Source of the DNA: Heterobasidion occidentale
Taxonomy: Eukaryota > Basidiomycota > Agaricomycetes > Russulales > Bondarzewiaceae
NCBI GenBank assembly: GCA_039111635.1
Contig: JBCAQO010000012.1
Location: 744,001-808,000 of the forward strand
Reading direction: 5' to 3'
DNA length: 64,000 bases
Positions 1 to 11,700 of this stretch are shown one piece after another. The notes under the pieces were generated by a model, which was not told the DNA's origin, made no database searches, and saw only the letters and a program-made list of their open reading frames with translations. The position numbers and the translations under genes are program-made. Numbering within the stretch: position 1 is the first letter of the stretch; each line of letters opens with the position of its first letter.

Positions 1-2343
1 ATAGAAGAATGAAGGAGCACGCACGTTTTTCGTCAAACGGAAACAGTAGCCATAAGTTGCTGAATTTTCCAGATGAAGCTTCTTGTCAAGCTCCAGCCCC
101 AGGTCCGTGCCGACTTCGGCGTGCTCCGCGTCCAGCCCGTCACGCACCTCGAACAACTTGTCCGCTAGCTTCTGCAAACGCTCGTCATAGTCGGGTTTGA
201 TTACAAAATTGTGCCGTTCGAGCTCGGTAAGGTCGAGCGTCTGCTCGACCATCTCAGCGTATTTTTCAAGCGACTCGGAGTATTTCTACGGCAGGTAGAT
301 GAGCTATAGCACGCGAAAATGAGTGTGCACATACCTCGAAGTGTGTTAGGTACATCTCATCAATGAGCTCTTTTGCACGGTCGGTTCTTGTATCTACGTG
401 CTTGAGTGTCTCTATCAAGCCCTTGAGCTGATGTGCATGTCGCAGAAGAAGGATCATGCTCAGTCAAGATATTTGAATAGATCGGAAGGCGCGGCGTACT
501 TTGAGCACAGCCTGATATACGCGCACGACATCTTCTAGCGATGCCACAGATTTCTGGAACCGCTTGCTAATACGATGCATATCCGGCATCAACTTCATAA
601 AGTCGTCCTGGAAATTGGGATGTGGTCAATTCACGCGTTAAGTATTGAATAAGGAAGAACAACCTGAAGTGTCTTTCGCGCGTTTCCGTCCTCGACAAAG
701 GTCTCGACTAAATCCTGCCTTTTCACTGCATTAAGGGCTGTCAGCAGTCAAGTAAGAGACAGATAGGTGCAGGAAATCACGAACATATTTCGTGTCTATT
801 GACGAGGGGCTGTTTCAGCCAGCTGCCAAGCATACGAGTACCCTGCGCGGTTTTGCATTTGTTCAATAGGCCCAGCAGTGTGGTGTTTCTCGTCGACGTG
901 CCCTAGGAGACGTTGTACCGAAATTAGGATCTTGTGACCGACTTCCTCACCATTCGGACAACCCAAACAAGGTAACGAATGAGATGCACTTACTCCTCCA
1001 ACCTCGACAAGGTTCAGCGCACGCAGTGCACTCGCGTCGAGGCGCATATATTGGTCGAGATCGTGCGTGCGGATTGTCCACGCACCGTGATTGGAAGAGT
1101 CAGATAAGAGAGATAGATAAACGAGTAAGCCTGCCAGAGCGCCTGGTGCAGTCGGTAGGTTCAATTGCGCTGTTGTCAAGGACGGATATATGCGTCATCA
1201 GCACCGATGTGGTCTTTATGCGAAGAAAATACGCGCACGAATCACTGTTGACACGTCAGCTGTTACAGAGGGGGCGGCGGCGAGAAGGCGAGTGAGGTCT
1301 TGGTCGACATGCTTTGCTGTGAATTCACCTAAAAATAAAGGATAGGTCAATGATAGGAGGTATGTAACAGGATAAGATGCGCACTGGGTTTCCTCTCAGT
1401 GACGACCACTCCACAGCGATCAAGCACATCTTTGAGCTTCTTAAGGTCAAAATCTCGATCTGTTGAGCCCGACGCAGTCCCTGTAGTTATCAAAGCCTCT
1501 TTCACACCCAGCTGAATTACGAGTGTCTACATATTACACTTCAGATTTTTCGTTCGAAATGAAGAAGCGAAGAAGCTTGAAAGCGCACCTCGGTGTTCGA
1601 GAACAAGTCATTGTCCACAAAATCCGCGACTCCGAGCTGGCGAGTGCTGGAGTCGGCGAACGCGATACCGACTGTTTTATTCTTGACTTTACTCGAAGAC
1701 CCTGGAACAGACGGCGTGGAAGAGATTTTGATAGCCATGACCATCGGTGCCGACAGGATATCATTGTCGATGAACAAAAGGTCTTCGACAGCCGAGAGGT
1801 TGCCTGGGGATGCCTACTCCAGTAGAAGACAGCACGATACGCATGTATCAGAGCTCTCGGAAGGAAACATAGCAACCGTGTAGAATTCCCATACCTCTTT
1901 GTCCAATACGAACTTTTTCGCCTTTCTTCCTTGCCCAGGCGCCGGCACCCATATCTCCACTTTCAACTGTTTGACCGTGAGGGCTTCCCGCAAGAATGTT
2001 TTGGCTGCACTCGAGCTCAAATTCACGCTAGGCAGTCCCGCCTGCCGTCCGCCCGCACCAAGATACTTCAGCACCGAGTTGGTGTGGAACACGTGTTGAG
2101 CGATGTAGAGCGCATCCGGCCCATGCGCGGTATAGAAGTTGTCGTTGTTGGCATACCGAGAGAATAGTCGCACAGTTCCTGTCGTGTCTGGAGATTTTGC
2201 GGGCAGCTTAGAGAAGAACGTGCAGAAGCCAGGGTCTGAAGTGTCTAAAAGACGATGCGGAGTAAGTGAACAGGACAGATGAAACGCCAGAGTAACGAAC
2301 CCAAATCATTGTCATCCTTTTCTTTTCCGTACATGAGTGCCAT
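1..2343 (-). CDS. MSH2: DNA mismatch repair protein MSH2, N-terminal part (runs off left edge)
   Basis: MutS homologue that pairs with MSH6 or MSH3 in the nucleus to recognise mismatches and small loops. The start is the ATG at 2343-2341, giving [14 protein letters not shown]; a 56-nt intron (2300-2245) follows, then an exon with [21 protein letters not shown] and [10 protein letters not shown], the usual MSH2 mismatch-binding domain. Later exons give [13 protein letters not shown] and [14 protein letters not shown] (connector), [16 protein letters not shown] (lever) and, near the edge, [12 protein letters not shown] (clamp). Frames agree across several GT-AG introns and no stop interrupts the exons. 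Roughly the first 530-550 of the usual ~930-960 residues are present; the ATPase domain lies outside the window. The assignment is firm because several MSH2-specific blocks occur in order; exact intron borders near 300-800 are not all resolved. Confidence 0.95.
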
Positions 2344-3387
2344 GATGGGTAGATAGTTAGACAAACAGGCTACAATTCGGATGTTGTCTCGAGAGCGGCG
2401 ACTTGAATCAGACGCGTCGGTGACGCGCCGAGCCGCGACCGACCGTGAGAAATGGACGCGTTATTATGTAATCGAATGCCGGCCCGTTTAACGGCGAGCG
2501 CCCACAAGCGCCCACGTCTCCGAGTTTGACCTTCCCCACCCTCTTGACGTGACGTGGATCGACAGTCCTCTAATTTCCTGATTCGCCATGTTTCTTCTAA
2601 TGCGAGCCATGAAGGCATGTCAATCCGATCCCTCAGCTTGGGGCCTCACTCGGCCCCACGCATTCGAGGTAGTGCTGCACCCGTGTGTACAGAAGCCGCG
2701 TTGACCCCCCCGCAGCATCTGAAGTTTGTGGTGCAATATCAATCCGTATCCCTCTATCATCACTTTTGTGATATTCTATGCTTCGATGCCTTCACTGTGT
2801 GGTACAGGAGCTTGGAAGGAATGCCACAGAGATCCTACCTTGCAGGCTGACCGCGTCTGTCATGTTTCTCGGCACTCCCCTACTTACATGCGTCGTTTTA
2901 CGGTGATGTGCAATATACCTCATTGTCTTCTCCATTTGTGAATTGGCCTTCGAAAAGCTGATGACTCTGTAAGCTAGACGGAAGACTTCAATGGAGTCTT
3001 CTGGTTTCCGCGTACTTGGTTGGTCAGCCAGGATCAGGATGCATCGATCCATCGGCGGCTTTCACGGAACATTGACTGCCCTTGATCGCATCTAGCTGGC
3101 GAGCCAGAGTCAAGCGAACATCATGCCCATCGCTTTGACTCCAGGTTTTAGTGCTTCAGGGCTGTCTCTATTCCTTCATTTGACCGTTTTCTGAATGAGA
3201 TTGTTTGTCTAGTAGCGTCCAACTTTCGAGGTCATAGTCTCACAGAGAGTTCTCTTCTGGTCTTGGAGGTGTACTTCCGTGCCACCTTCCATGCGTCATG
3301 CTGACCCCACGAGAATCATTTGTTCATAAGTCTAGCGTCGATGGAGATAAGAAACTGGCAGACATTTGTATGAGATGCCGTCACTCA
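2344..3387. other. Intergenic stretch upstream of MSH2
   Basis: No convincing gene is seen. Short open stretches on both strands lack a family resemblance or consistent splice sites. On the minus strand, about 2790-3390 reads as short protein-like pieces broken by many stops, which may be the eroded 3' part of the relic at 3388-3597. Confidence 0.5.
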
Positions 3388-3597
3388 CCTCGTTGACGAA
3401 CACTCCAGCCACGATGCACCGTCTCACGCGCCCACGGTCACCGGCGTTCGCGAGCGTCAAGCACTGCGAACCACACCACCAGCGCATCGCGAACTTGTTT
3501 GTCGCGTGCGATAGCATCACCTGATGCGAGGGCAGGGTTCTAGAGGGACTGAGCGATGCCGAGCCAGACGTCCGGATCGGCGTAGGTGCTCATCGCG
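3388..3597 (-). pseudogene. Relic of an uncharacterised gene
   Basis: From an ATG at about 3596 the minus strand reads MSTYADPDVWLGIAQSL, a TAG, then NPALASGDAIARDKQV and RDALVVWFAVLDARERR, a TGA, then PWARETVHRGW, ending at a good splice donor (GTGAGTG). The reading stays in one frame and has normal codon choice except for the two stops, as expected of a recently decayed exon. No family is recognised. It lies divergent to, and about 140 bp from, the hydrolase start at 3735. It could be a chance reading. Confidence 0.3.
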
Positions 3598-3734
3598 AAG
3601 AGTGGCAGTATGATGCGACTTCGTGGCGCGCTACCCTGCTCTAGGCCTTCTAACTCCCTGCAACATATATATCGTCATCGAGTGACCCCGCATCCGGTAT
3701 ACCGCGGCGCAAACCTTTTCGCCCCACATATAGC

Positions 3735-4794
3735 ATGGCTCCCCCTTCGGTCATGAAATTCGTACGTTCCTCGGACGGCACGCCCATCTATGCGGAGGCC
3801 ACCGGCTCTCCCCGAAACCTGCACGTCGTACTTGTTCACGGCTTCAGCCTTAGTGGCGTCGTATTCGACGAATTCTGCGCGGACCAGCGGTTGCTTGACG
3901 AGCTCTACATCGTGCGTGGCGATCCTCCCGCTCTATACCCCGCCTTCATCTCTATTGGCAGGTCCGCTACGATATTCGCGGGCATGGTCGCAGTGGGAAG
4001 CCCGAGAAGGCAGAGAGCTACGTGTCAAAGCTGTATGCGGACGATTTCAAAGCCGTGCTGGACGCGTTCTCGCTGGTGAAGCCAGTCCTTGCCGCATGGT
4101 AGCCGATCGCCTAAGACTGTCGCCGCATTCTCCACTGACCGTTCTTTCTGCGATTACCAGGAGCATGGGTGGTGCGCGGCCGAGCAATTGGAGATGAGTG
4201 AACTCCAAGCTAAACTTCTTTGAATATAGGCACGGTAGCCACGGACGTGGCCACATACCTACCTCCAGGAACCATATCCGGTCTCTTATTCATCGCCGCA
4301 ATCCCCTGCGCCGGGCCATTCGTGGCGCAAGTCGGCACCGACGAAGTGCTAGCTGCCCTAAGCGGCTGCCTGGAAACCGGATCCATCGCCTCAAACCAAG
4401 CCGCCTACTGGAAGTTCGTCGACTTGCTGTTCGTCTCTCCCGAGACGACGCAGTTCGCTCTCAAGTGCCTGTATAACGGACACGCGGTCTCGCCCGAGAT
4501 CATGAGGCACGTGTGCGAACGCGAGCAGAGCATCGAGAAGCTGTGGGAGGCTGGGAGTGAGGGTTTGCCATTGTGTTTGCTCAAGGGCACTGTGGACGCG
4601 CAGATCAATTGGACATGGTTGAGAAGCTGATGAAACCGCATTTTCAGGAGGATAGATTCGAGGTAAGAATTTTGAAGGGCGGCGGGCACTCGCTGCATGT
4701 GGAGACAAAGGAAGAGCTGCTGTGGAATTTATTGGAGTTCGTGAAGAGAGTCGGGGGAAAGGTGAATTTGATTGTCGCATTGTCCACTTCATAG
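3735..4794 (+). CDS. Alpha/beta hydrolase, frame broken near 4605
   Basis: Small alpha/beta-hydrolase-fold enzyme; substrate unknown. Start ATG at 3735, with a TATA-like stretch about 65 bp upstream (near 3665). The first exon has VVLVHGFSLSG (oxyanion-loop HG), exon 2 has VRYDIRGHGRSGKP, and joining exons 2, 3 and 4 gives AWSMGGTVATDVA, the nucleophile elbow with Ser. The acid is probably the Asp in LLKGTVDAQ and the His is in GGGHSLHVE. Three GT-AG introns join these in phase. At about 4600-4612 the reading must change frame between GTVDAQI and QLDMVEKLM, as if one base were missing; no intron fits there. Either an assembly error or a real disabling deletion. Family certain, functional state uncertain. 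Confidence 0.8.
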
Positions 4795-5655
4795 AGGCTG
4801 AGCGGATCTGCGCGCAGGACTATCGGAATTAGAAGGCCAGATTGATGACTGTGCGCCTAGCGTCTCGCTGTCAAACAATGACTAGGATTATAGGAATGGG
4901 TCAACAACGAACGGCGAGGTATATACTATTAAGGAACCGACATACTGCGAAATCATCCGATCATGCGTCTTTTGAAGTCAGTCACAAGATTGAATTACAA
5001 GGCTCGTGCTAGATGAGCGAATAAAGCTTTGTTTTTTCAAGGAGGTTCATGATTTATATTCATGACGCCCTTGCGGTCGTATCTCTTAGTTATCTCCTGC
5101 TACTGCATCGAAACCTTCGTCTGGCAGAATTCCAAAGAACATGAAGCATGGAAAAGCTCGAATCAAACAGAGAAACTGACATTGTGAACATTGAGTATTT
5201 GAGTCGTTGCGTTTCGAGGGGCATGACCCCATACTGGACTTCGTTCAAGGGTTTTCACGATGAGGTGCTTCATGGAACTGAACGACTCGGCATGAGAGAG
5301 ACCAAATTTGGGAGATAAATTCCCACGAACAAAGTTAGCAAGGACACTGCTCGGTCGTTTCGACAGTGGTTCAGGCGAGAGAGCTCATGAGGAACCGCCG
5401 TGGTTCCAAATGGGCGTAGACGGTGATGACGTATGGGTGGCTAGGTTATGACGTCGCCGGATCTGGTCCATGCATTTGTGCCCTCGACACATCTGCACGC
5501 ATATTGCGTTCCTTTGTTCTCTTTGCAGTACAGGTGAGCATTTCAAACATAGCTTTCCGCATTTCACGAGCTTACCCCTGCAGGTGACCTCGCATAGACT
5601 CTCTGTGAACACAGCGCAGGCTCTGCTCTATTTCTCGCTGCGTCCACTAGCGACA
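4795..5655. other. Intergenic region and promoter of the 5656 gene
   Basis: No gene is supported. The last ~170 bp before 5656 form an open reading continuous with the downstream gene but lack a better start context, and probably represent 5'UTR or an upstream intron. Confidence 0.4.
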
Positions 5656-6270
5656 ATGGTGACGACACGTAAACGCGCGCGCGCCGGCGAGGGTGACATT
5701 GGTTCGCCAGCCCCTGTAGAGGTTTTTACACCGAAAAAGAGCGACCTGCCCGCGAAACCTTCAAGGAGAGGCATACGCTCCGTCTCGGCCCCGCTCTCGA
5801 ATACAAGCGCCTCGAACACCATCTACGTCCTGGCATTCATCGCCGCCACGTTCTTCGCGTTCTACGCGTATCGCACCGTCTCCACAACACTCGGGACCAT
5901 CAAGCAGACCACGCCTTCCATGCACAGCGGCAGTTGGGGCCTGGGATTTGGGAAAAAGCATAGAGGGAAGGAGAGCTCAGGCGCCGGGCGGCACGAGAAG
6001 GGCATAACCGTCGAGAGCCGTATTGAGGAGCTGGCGGACGCACTCGGGGTGCCGTCGCCTGATCTCGCCAGAGCGATTGCAGGCGCCGTGAGGGAGTACG
6101 TGCCCCCAGCGTCGTTGTCGTCCATTTCGAAACAGGCGGAGAAGACAGGTGGAAGTCAGGTCGTGAATAGATTGCTCGGGAAAGAGGAAAAAGACTCGAG
6201 TGTCATTGGAAGCGTAGGAGAGACGCTCGGGAGCGTGGTCGGTCTGGATGATGGGCCAGAGGGTATGTGA
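5656..6270 (+). CDS. Uncharacterised single-pass membrane protein, 204 aa
   Basis: Intronless reading from the ATG at 5656 (context ACAATGG). It starts with a very basic stretch (VTTRKRARAGEG) and has one hydrophobic helix at about residues 57-77 (TIYVLAFIAATFFAFYAY). The C-terminal part is polar, with an amphipathic segment (ESRIEELADALGVPSPDLAR) and a GSV-GETLGSV repeat-like tail. The positive N-terminus and single helix suggest a tail or signal-anchored protein of an internal membrane; no known domain is recognised. The frame is also open 62 codons upstream (to 5470), but there is no good start there. Likely real on length, composition and clean stop. Confidence 0.65.
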   Translation: MVTTRKRARAGEGDIGSPAPVEVFTPKKSDLPAKPSRRGIRSVSAPLSNTSASNTIYVLAFIAATFFAFYAYRTVSTTLGTIKQTTPSMHSGSWGLGFGKKHRGKESSGAGRHEKGITVESRIEELADALGVPSPDLARAIAGAVREYVPPASLSSISKQAEKTGGSQVVNRLLGKEEKDSSVIGSVGETLGSVVGLDDGPEGM

Positions 6271-8702
6271 GTTAGGAAACGAGCAAGGCGAGTCAGTGCC
6301 GGATAGAGTTAATTCTCACATGTCATTGAATTCATTGAATTCCGACGCTGTGTGTCTGTACGATCCCGAGGGCCATCCGACGATTTGCTGTGCCATGGTC
6401 AAAGTAGTCAGGCAACAAGTATTCGATTTTGGGGACTCTGCGACAGGGTCTGCCTTCGTATGAATCGAAGAAACACGCAAGCAGCATGGCACAAACGTAG
6501 AATGAAACGCTCAAAGAAGGCTCTTCAGTCAAGTAGATTCGGGTACACAGAGTGCATCCGAATATATGGCATGCTGATTATGCTCTACGTTATCAAGCGC
6601 GCGGCACAGGAATAGAATGAAAAGAGGCAAGGACAAAATCCGAATCCTTTTCATCGTTTCAACAGCGGTAAGGAGCTGTCCTGTCCAGCGTCGTATTTCC
6701 GTTATCCTTCCGAATTGACGCTATGATACCTGTCCACTGCTGTATCAGTGGTAAAAAAAGGAATCCTTCACAATAGCAATAGAGCTGTGACCATGTGACC
6801 GCACATGCGTAAAACAGAAGCATGGAACTTGCGGCATTGATGACAGTGATGCGAAATGGACTAAGACAAGTGAGTACCATCTTCGACTTTGTTCCTCACC
6901 CTCCTCCGTTCAAGCGTGGGCCCAGTTCAACCAGGTGCGTGCAACTATCGATGCGCGCGCACAGGCGTCACTGGTATGTACATGGCACTGCATGCGGATC
7001 ATAAGAAGGATAAGCATGTTTCTAGAAGCATGTGTGCGTGGTGGGCAGCGCGGCTGTATCCACATCTCAATGGCTGCGTACGATCAGGCGAGCATCTGAT
7101 CACTTGGTGGCGGCGCCCATGCTTGGACGCCATCCGTAAATGGTCAGTAGTTCCGTGTTCACTGCTTCACAGAAAGAAATAGACGCACGAGGGGCTAAGT
7201 ATAGGTGCACAGTTATGCTTCCAAAGGCCTACAGCTGTTGGGCTGCCGAAGATCGTGATATATGGACTTGATGTGTAGCTTGCCCTGCATCTACCGGGCT
7301 GTTGTGGACGATCGGCGAGCGCAGCTCTCGTGGAACAGCCATTCCAAGGATTTGAAGCGTTGCCAGTTGTGCGATGAGACGAGTTGCACATGAAACGTGG
7401 TGCAGGCGGCAACAGTGGGACCGGGCGGGACCGTGACTCGAACGCGTCGGGCGCGCCGTCCAATCAGGGTATGGCGGCCAACACCTGATTAGGCCGTGGG
7501 ATACCCGTACGCGCCATTTAAATCACGTCGCGTCGTGTGCTCAACCACGTCGACGCGTTCTTCCTCTCTCTTGCCAGCGCTAGCAGCAGAGCCGTGGTGT
7601 CCGGACCTCCCTTTCAAAGATCAAGTATGAGCACCGCAAAAGGCTCGGGCGAGGATCCGCTCGTGGGCGAAGAAACAATTGGGGTTCGACGACGATACCC
7701 CGGTACGTTGTTTGTCATTTTGCTTCTTCTGCTTCTTCTGCTTCGTCGTAAACTCTCTTGTAATATGGTCTCAGTTCCTTGAACTGGAAAACCGGTGTGC
7801 GCATGGAGCTTGCTACCTGGGCCACAGAGACGAAGGTTTGTGTTGGTGTCAAGCAATGCCTTTTGTGTCAGGGAGCAAATGGCCTTATATAATTATAATG
7901 TGTCGGGAGCCTCGTTTTCTTCACCTGCTGCGTCAGTGGCTGTGCCAGAAGCGGCGCCAGCGATATGCTGTCTCGACCTTCTATCTATGCTTTATCCCTC
8001 TCGGGCGATACTCACAATTCTTGGGAGGACCCGAGCTGTTGACATGTCCATACTCTGGATACGCTGTGGTGGATCATCATCTCATTGTGTCGCTGATGTA
8101 TGTTTTGTCTTTAGGATAGCAGCATTCCTGCAGTGTATATGTCCGAATTGCGGAAACACGCTACTTGGTATCCGCTTGATATGAATGTATGCTATTGCCT
8201 CGTTTTCTTTTCACCGTACAATGACTCCGTATCGTTGTCAGTTTTCCATTGTGCTGCAAGAGGGAAGTGGTTGTAAGTGACGCTTTGATCAGCATGCCTT
8301 CAGTTGTTGACTCTTATTGCCGTGTTTCACAGTTGGCATTGTGACGTGCCTCGAGAGTGGCTGTGATTCTGCGGTTGTGAGGCTCGGGAAACGCCCGTCG
8401 GACCGGGATAGTGGCATTCGAGATGGATTAGGATCTCTTTCCGCATATAGGGTGCGCGTGAATTGTTATTCCGATCAAGCGTTGTTCTAGCTTTGACCGA
8501 CTGCCACATAGGTCCACATTACTCGTTGTCTTGCACATGTGGCGAGTAGGGATGCCCGGGTCAAAGCTGGAAAGGCCACCCAGGTGGGGCCTTCTTCTGT
8601 AAGGGCTTTGACACGTTCCAAAACATACATAATCTTCAACGTTCACAATAGACCTTTTCATCCTCTACTTCCCATCATTTGCGCCGCAACCTTCCTCCCA
8701 AG
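6271..8702. other. Long intergenic region, no confident gene
   Basis: No coding model holds together. Around 7627-8190 there are splice-like signals: a start giving MSTAKGSGEDPLVGEE, a GTACGT donor at about 7703, a CTCAG acceptor near 7775 and another exon-like piece (IPAVYMSELRKHATWYPLDM near 8120-8185). The phases do not join without stops. It could hold a small multi-exon gene or a non-coding transcript. Confidence 0.35.
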
Positions 8703-11700
8703 ATGGAACCTCAGGATTCTTCTTTATCTCTTACTCGTCGTTCAGCCAGCGCTAGTGTTGCGAAATCAGATTCCCGAGAGCGCTTGCTCTTGGATTCACA
8801 GCCTACTAGTACTGTGGCATCTGTTCCGTCCAAACGCCCATCAAGTCCTCTATTGAAGACATCAAGCCCCCTCATCAAGGTCAAAGACGAAGAGCCCGAA
8901 TTGATTGATCTGTCCCTGTTCGATGCACGTCCAGTCAAAAAGGTCAAGACCGAGCCTGACTCTCTACCGTCTCTGCCGTCAACGCCCACGAAGAAACCGC
9001 TCTCGCAAGCCAACAGAGCGTCCCCTCGAGGCATGTTCCACACGCTGCCTACTCCCCAGAGTACAGCAGATATCCGTGCGAGGATCGGCGACTTGCAGAG
9101 CAACATTGCTGACATCAATGGTCAGATCGCACGAGTCAGACGCAAGTCCATCCCTTCGAGGGCAGAACTCCTGCGTGTTGCTGCGTGGGAGAGAGACCGT
9201 GCGGACATGGAGGCGGAGAAAGCCAGGTTGAGCGCGAAGATCCTTGGCGTTTCGCGCAATGGATCTTGGGCGTCTGTCAAGGAAGAACACAATCCCTACG
9301 CCAATGCTTTCAACATGCCAACGACACCTGTCAAGAAGGACTTCGATGAGGATGGTCGTGTCAACTACCTGCTCGATCCCTCCTCTCCTTTCCGCGGTGA
9401 CGCTCACCTTTCTCAGACGCCTGTGGCATCTGGTTCAAATGTCCGGCTGCCTCCTTCGAGCCCCTCCGCTCCCCCGACAAGCCCATTCCGTTCTTCGAGT
9501 CCGTTCACCGACTCGGATGAAGCGAAACCTTTAGCTTTTACTCCAGCTGAGGTGAAGCCTACTGTTGTGTTGGCCCAATCCACAGCGGGGCAAGAGACAG
9601 TCGGTGTCGCTGCTGGCAAGGCCAAGGCACCCGATATCCAGCCCGTTGCCTCCAGTTCGAAGGAGCAACGTCTGTTCCCCGTGCCTGCTCCTCAGGATCA
9701 CCAAGTGGAAGATGAAGTGCAACAATACGTGAACGGCCAGCTGCCTAACCTCGACGACGATGACGAGGTGTACGACGACGATGGCAACTGGTTCGGACGA
9801 GGAAGAGACACATTCGAAGGCCCGGTGGCTAACGCTGATGAGTTCGTCGCCTCGATTCTCTTTCTCTCGATGGTTCTAGGCCGTTGGCTGATTGTTGTAT
9901 ATTCAGCATCGATAAGTTCTTGATCGCCGCTGGAAATGCTGAGCAGTTCGATGGGAACGCCAAAGTGGATGATGCCCTTGTCAAGCTCGGCCTTCCTGGG
10001 TTATACCAACCCTTGCCCGGTATGGAGATTGCTCTAATGCCTCACCAGGCTATCGGTGTTGCCTGGATGCTCGATCGAGAGAGAGGTCCGCACAAGGTGG
10101 CTGCTTGAGTGACGAAATGGGTCTCGGAAAGGTGAGGGAGTGCATATTCAGTATGCTTCATGAACTAACTGTGTTTCCTCGCCTCAGACTGTGCAGATGT
10201 ACGCTACTCATCAGGTTGACTCACTGCTTTTCTGTGATTTTGAGACCTTTTATGATAGGTTAGCGACGCTGGTTTCGAATCAATCCCGCGACCTCTCAAG
10301 AAGTCGACGCTCATCGTTGCTCCTCTTGCCCTTCTCGACCAATGGCATATGGAAATTGAGATGAAGACAAACTGTGATTTGAAGTGTTTGATCTATCACG
10401 GTACGTCTTTAGGAAACATCTCATGAATCATTCATTCGCTGAACAATTATCTTTGAAGGCTCGACGAAGGTCAAACGCAGGGTCGACTTGCAAAAGTATG
10501 ATATCGTGCTGACAACCTTCCACGTAAGTGCGAGATAATAGATCTTTACAGAGTGAATGTTTCTGACATGGCTGTTGGCCTGGTTTGCAGACCCTTGCGA
10601 TGGAGTGGCCCGATCCCGAAGAACAGGTGAAGAAGGCCAGGAAGAATAAAAAGGGAGGCAACAAGGTCGACTACTGGGATGGCGAGAGCTCTAGTAGCGA
10701 AGAGGACAAAAAGAAAAAGAAGGTCGCAAAGAAAAGAGGATGTGCGTTGTTCTTTGACTTGACCATATCGTTGTGCTAAGCTTGTTCGGTGGCTAGTGGG
10801 TATATTGTTGCAAATGGATGTCAGTGCTTCCTTTATCTCTATTGTAGTCAATTCGCTCATAGACAAGCCCAGTGGTACCGTGTGATCCTGGATGAAGCGC
10901 AGAGCATTCGGAACAAAAAGACGCGTATCTCTCGCGCTGTGACGAAATTGGAGACTGTATACCGATGGGCTCTGACTGGGTACGTTTTGCTTTCCTCCTC
11001 TCACGGTCGAATGACACTTATTTATGATGTTGGTCTGCAGTACACCTATCATCAACAGTTTATCGGATGCGTACGCAATCATCCGTTTTCTGAGAATACG
11101 ACCATGGTACGATTGGGTCGAGTTCAACAACCAAGTGGCGAAGCCTGAAAGGAAACAGCGTACGCCATCATATCTTCGTCGAGAATCTTCATCAAATGAA
11201 CCCTTCAACTAGCGAGCCTTGCTGCAACTCGGTTGCAGGCGATCTTCACGTCCATGCTGTTGCGCAGGAAGAAAGACACGATGCTGGATGGAAAGCGTTT
11301 AATCGAGTTGCCGCCCAAAGAGGTTCACTTGACTAAACTCGAATTCACAGCGGAAGAGAGGGACGTCTACCGTATTGTACGTTCTATCTACATGTCATGT
11401 TCAAGCAGCTTATACTCGCGCACCAGGTCGAGACCCAGTCGCAAGCGACTTTCAACAGGTTCCTCCAAGCTGGCACAGTCCTGAAGTAAGCCTTGATCGT
11501 CTATGTGAATCAGTTTCTGGGCTGATGGAGTTTTCTAGGAACTATACCCAAGTGCTTGTGTTGCTGCTCCGCCTTCGTCAAATCTGCTCTCATCCATCGT
11601 TGATCCAAGAAAGTGGGAACGCTTTCATCCTTCCGGTCGATGAATCAGACGAAGGTGTTTCTTACGAGGCGCGGGAGGAGTTGGAGAGAGCAAGGAAGCA

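Noticed and set aside
7627..8190. Multi-exon gene starting MSTAKGSGEDPL
   Set aside because: Splice phases give stops in every combination tried; no family resemblance.
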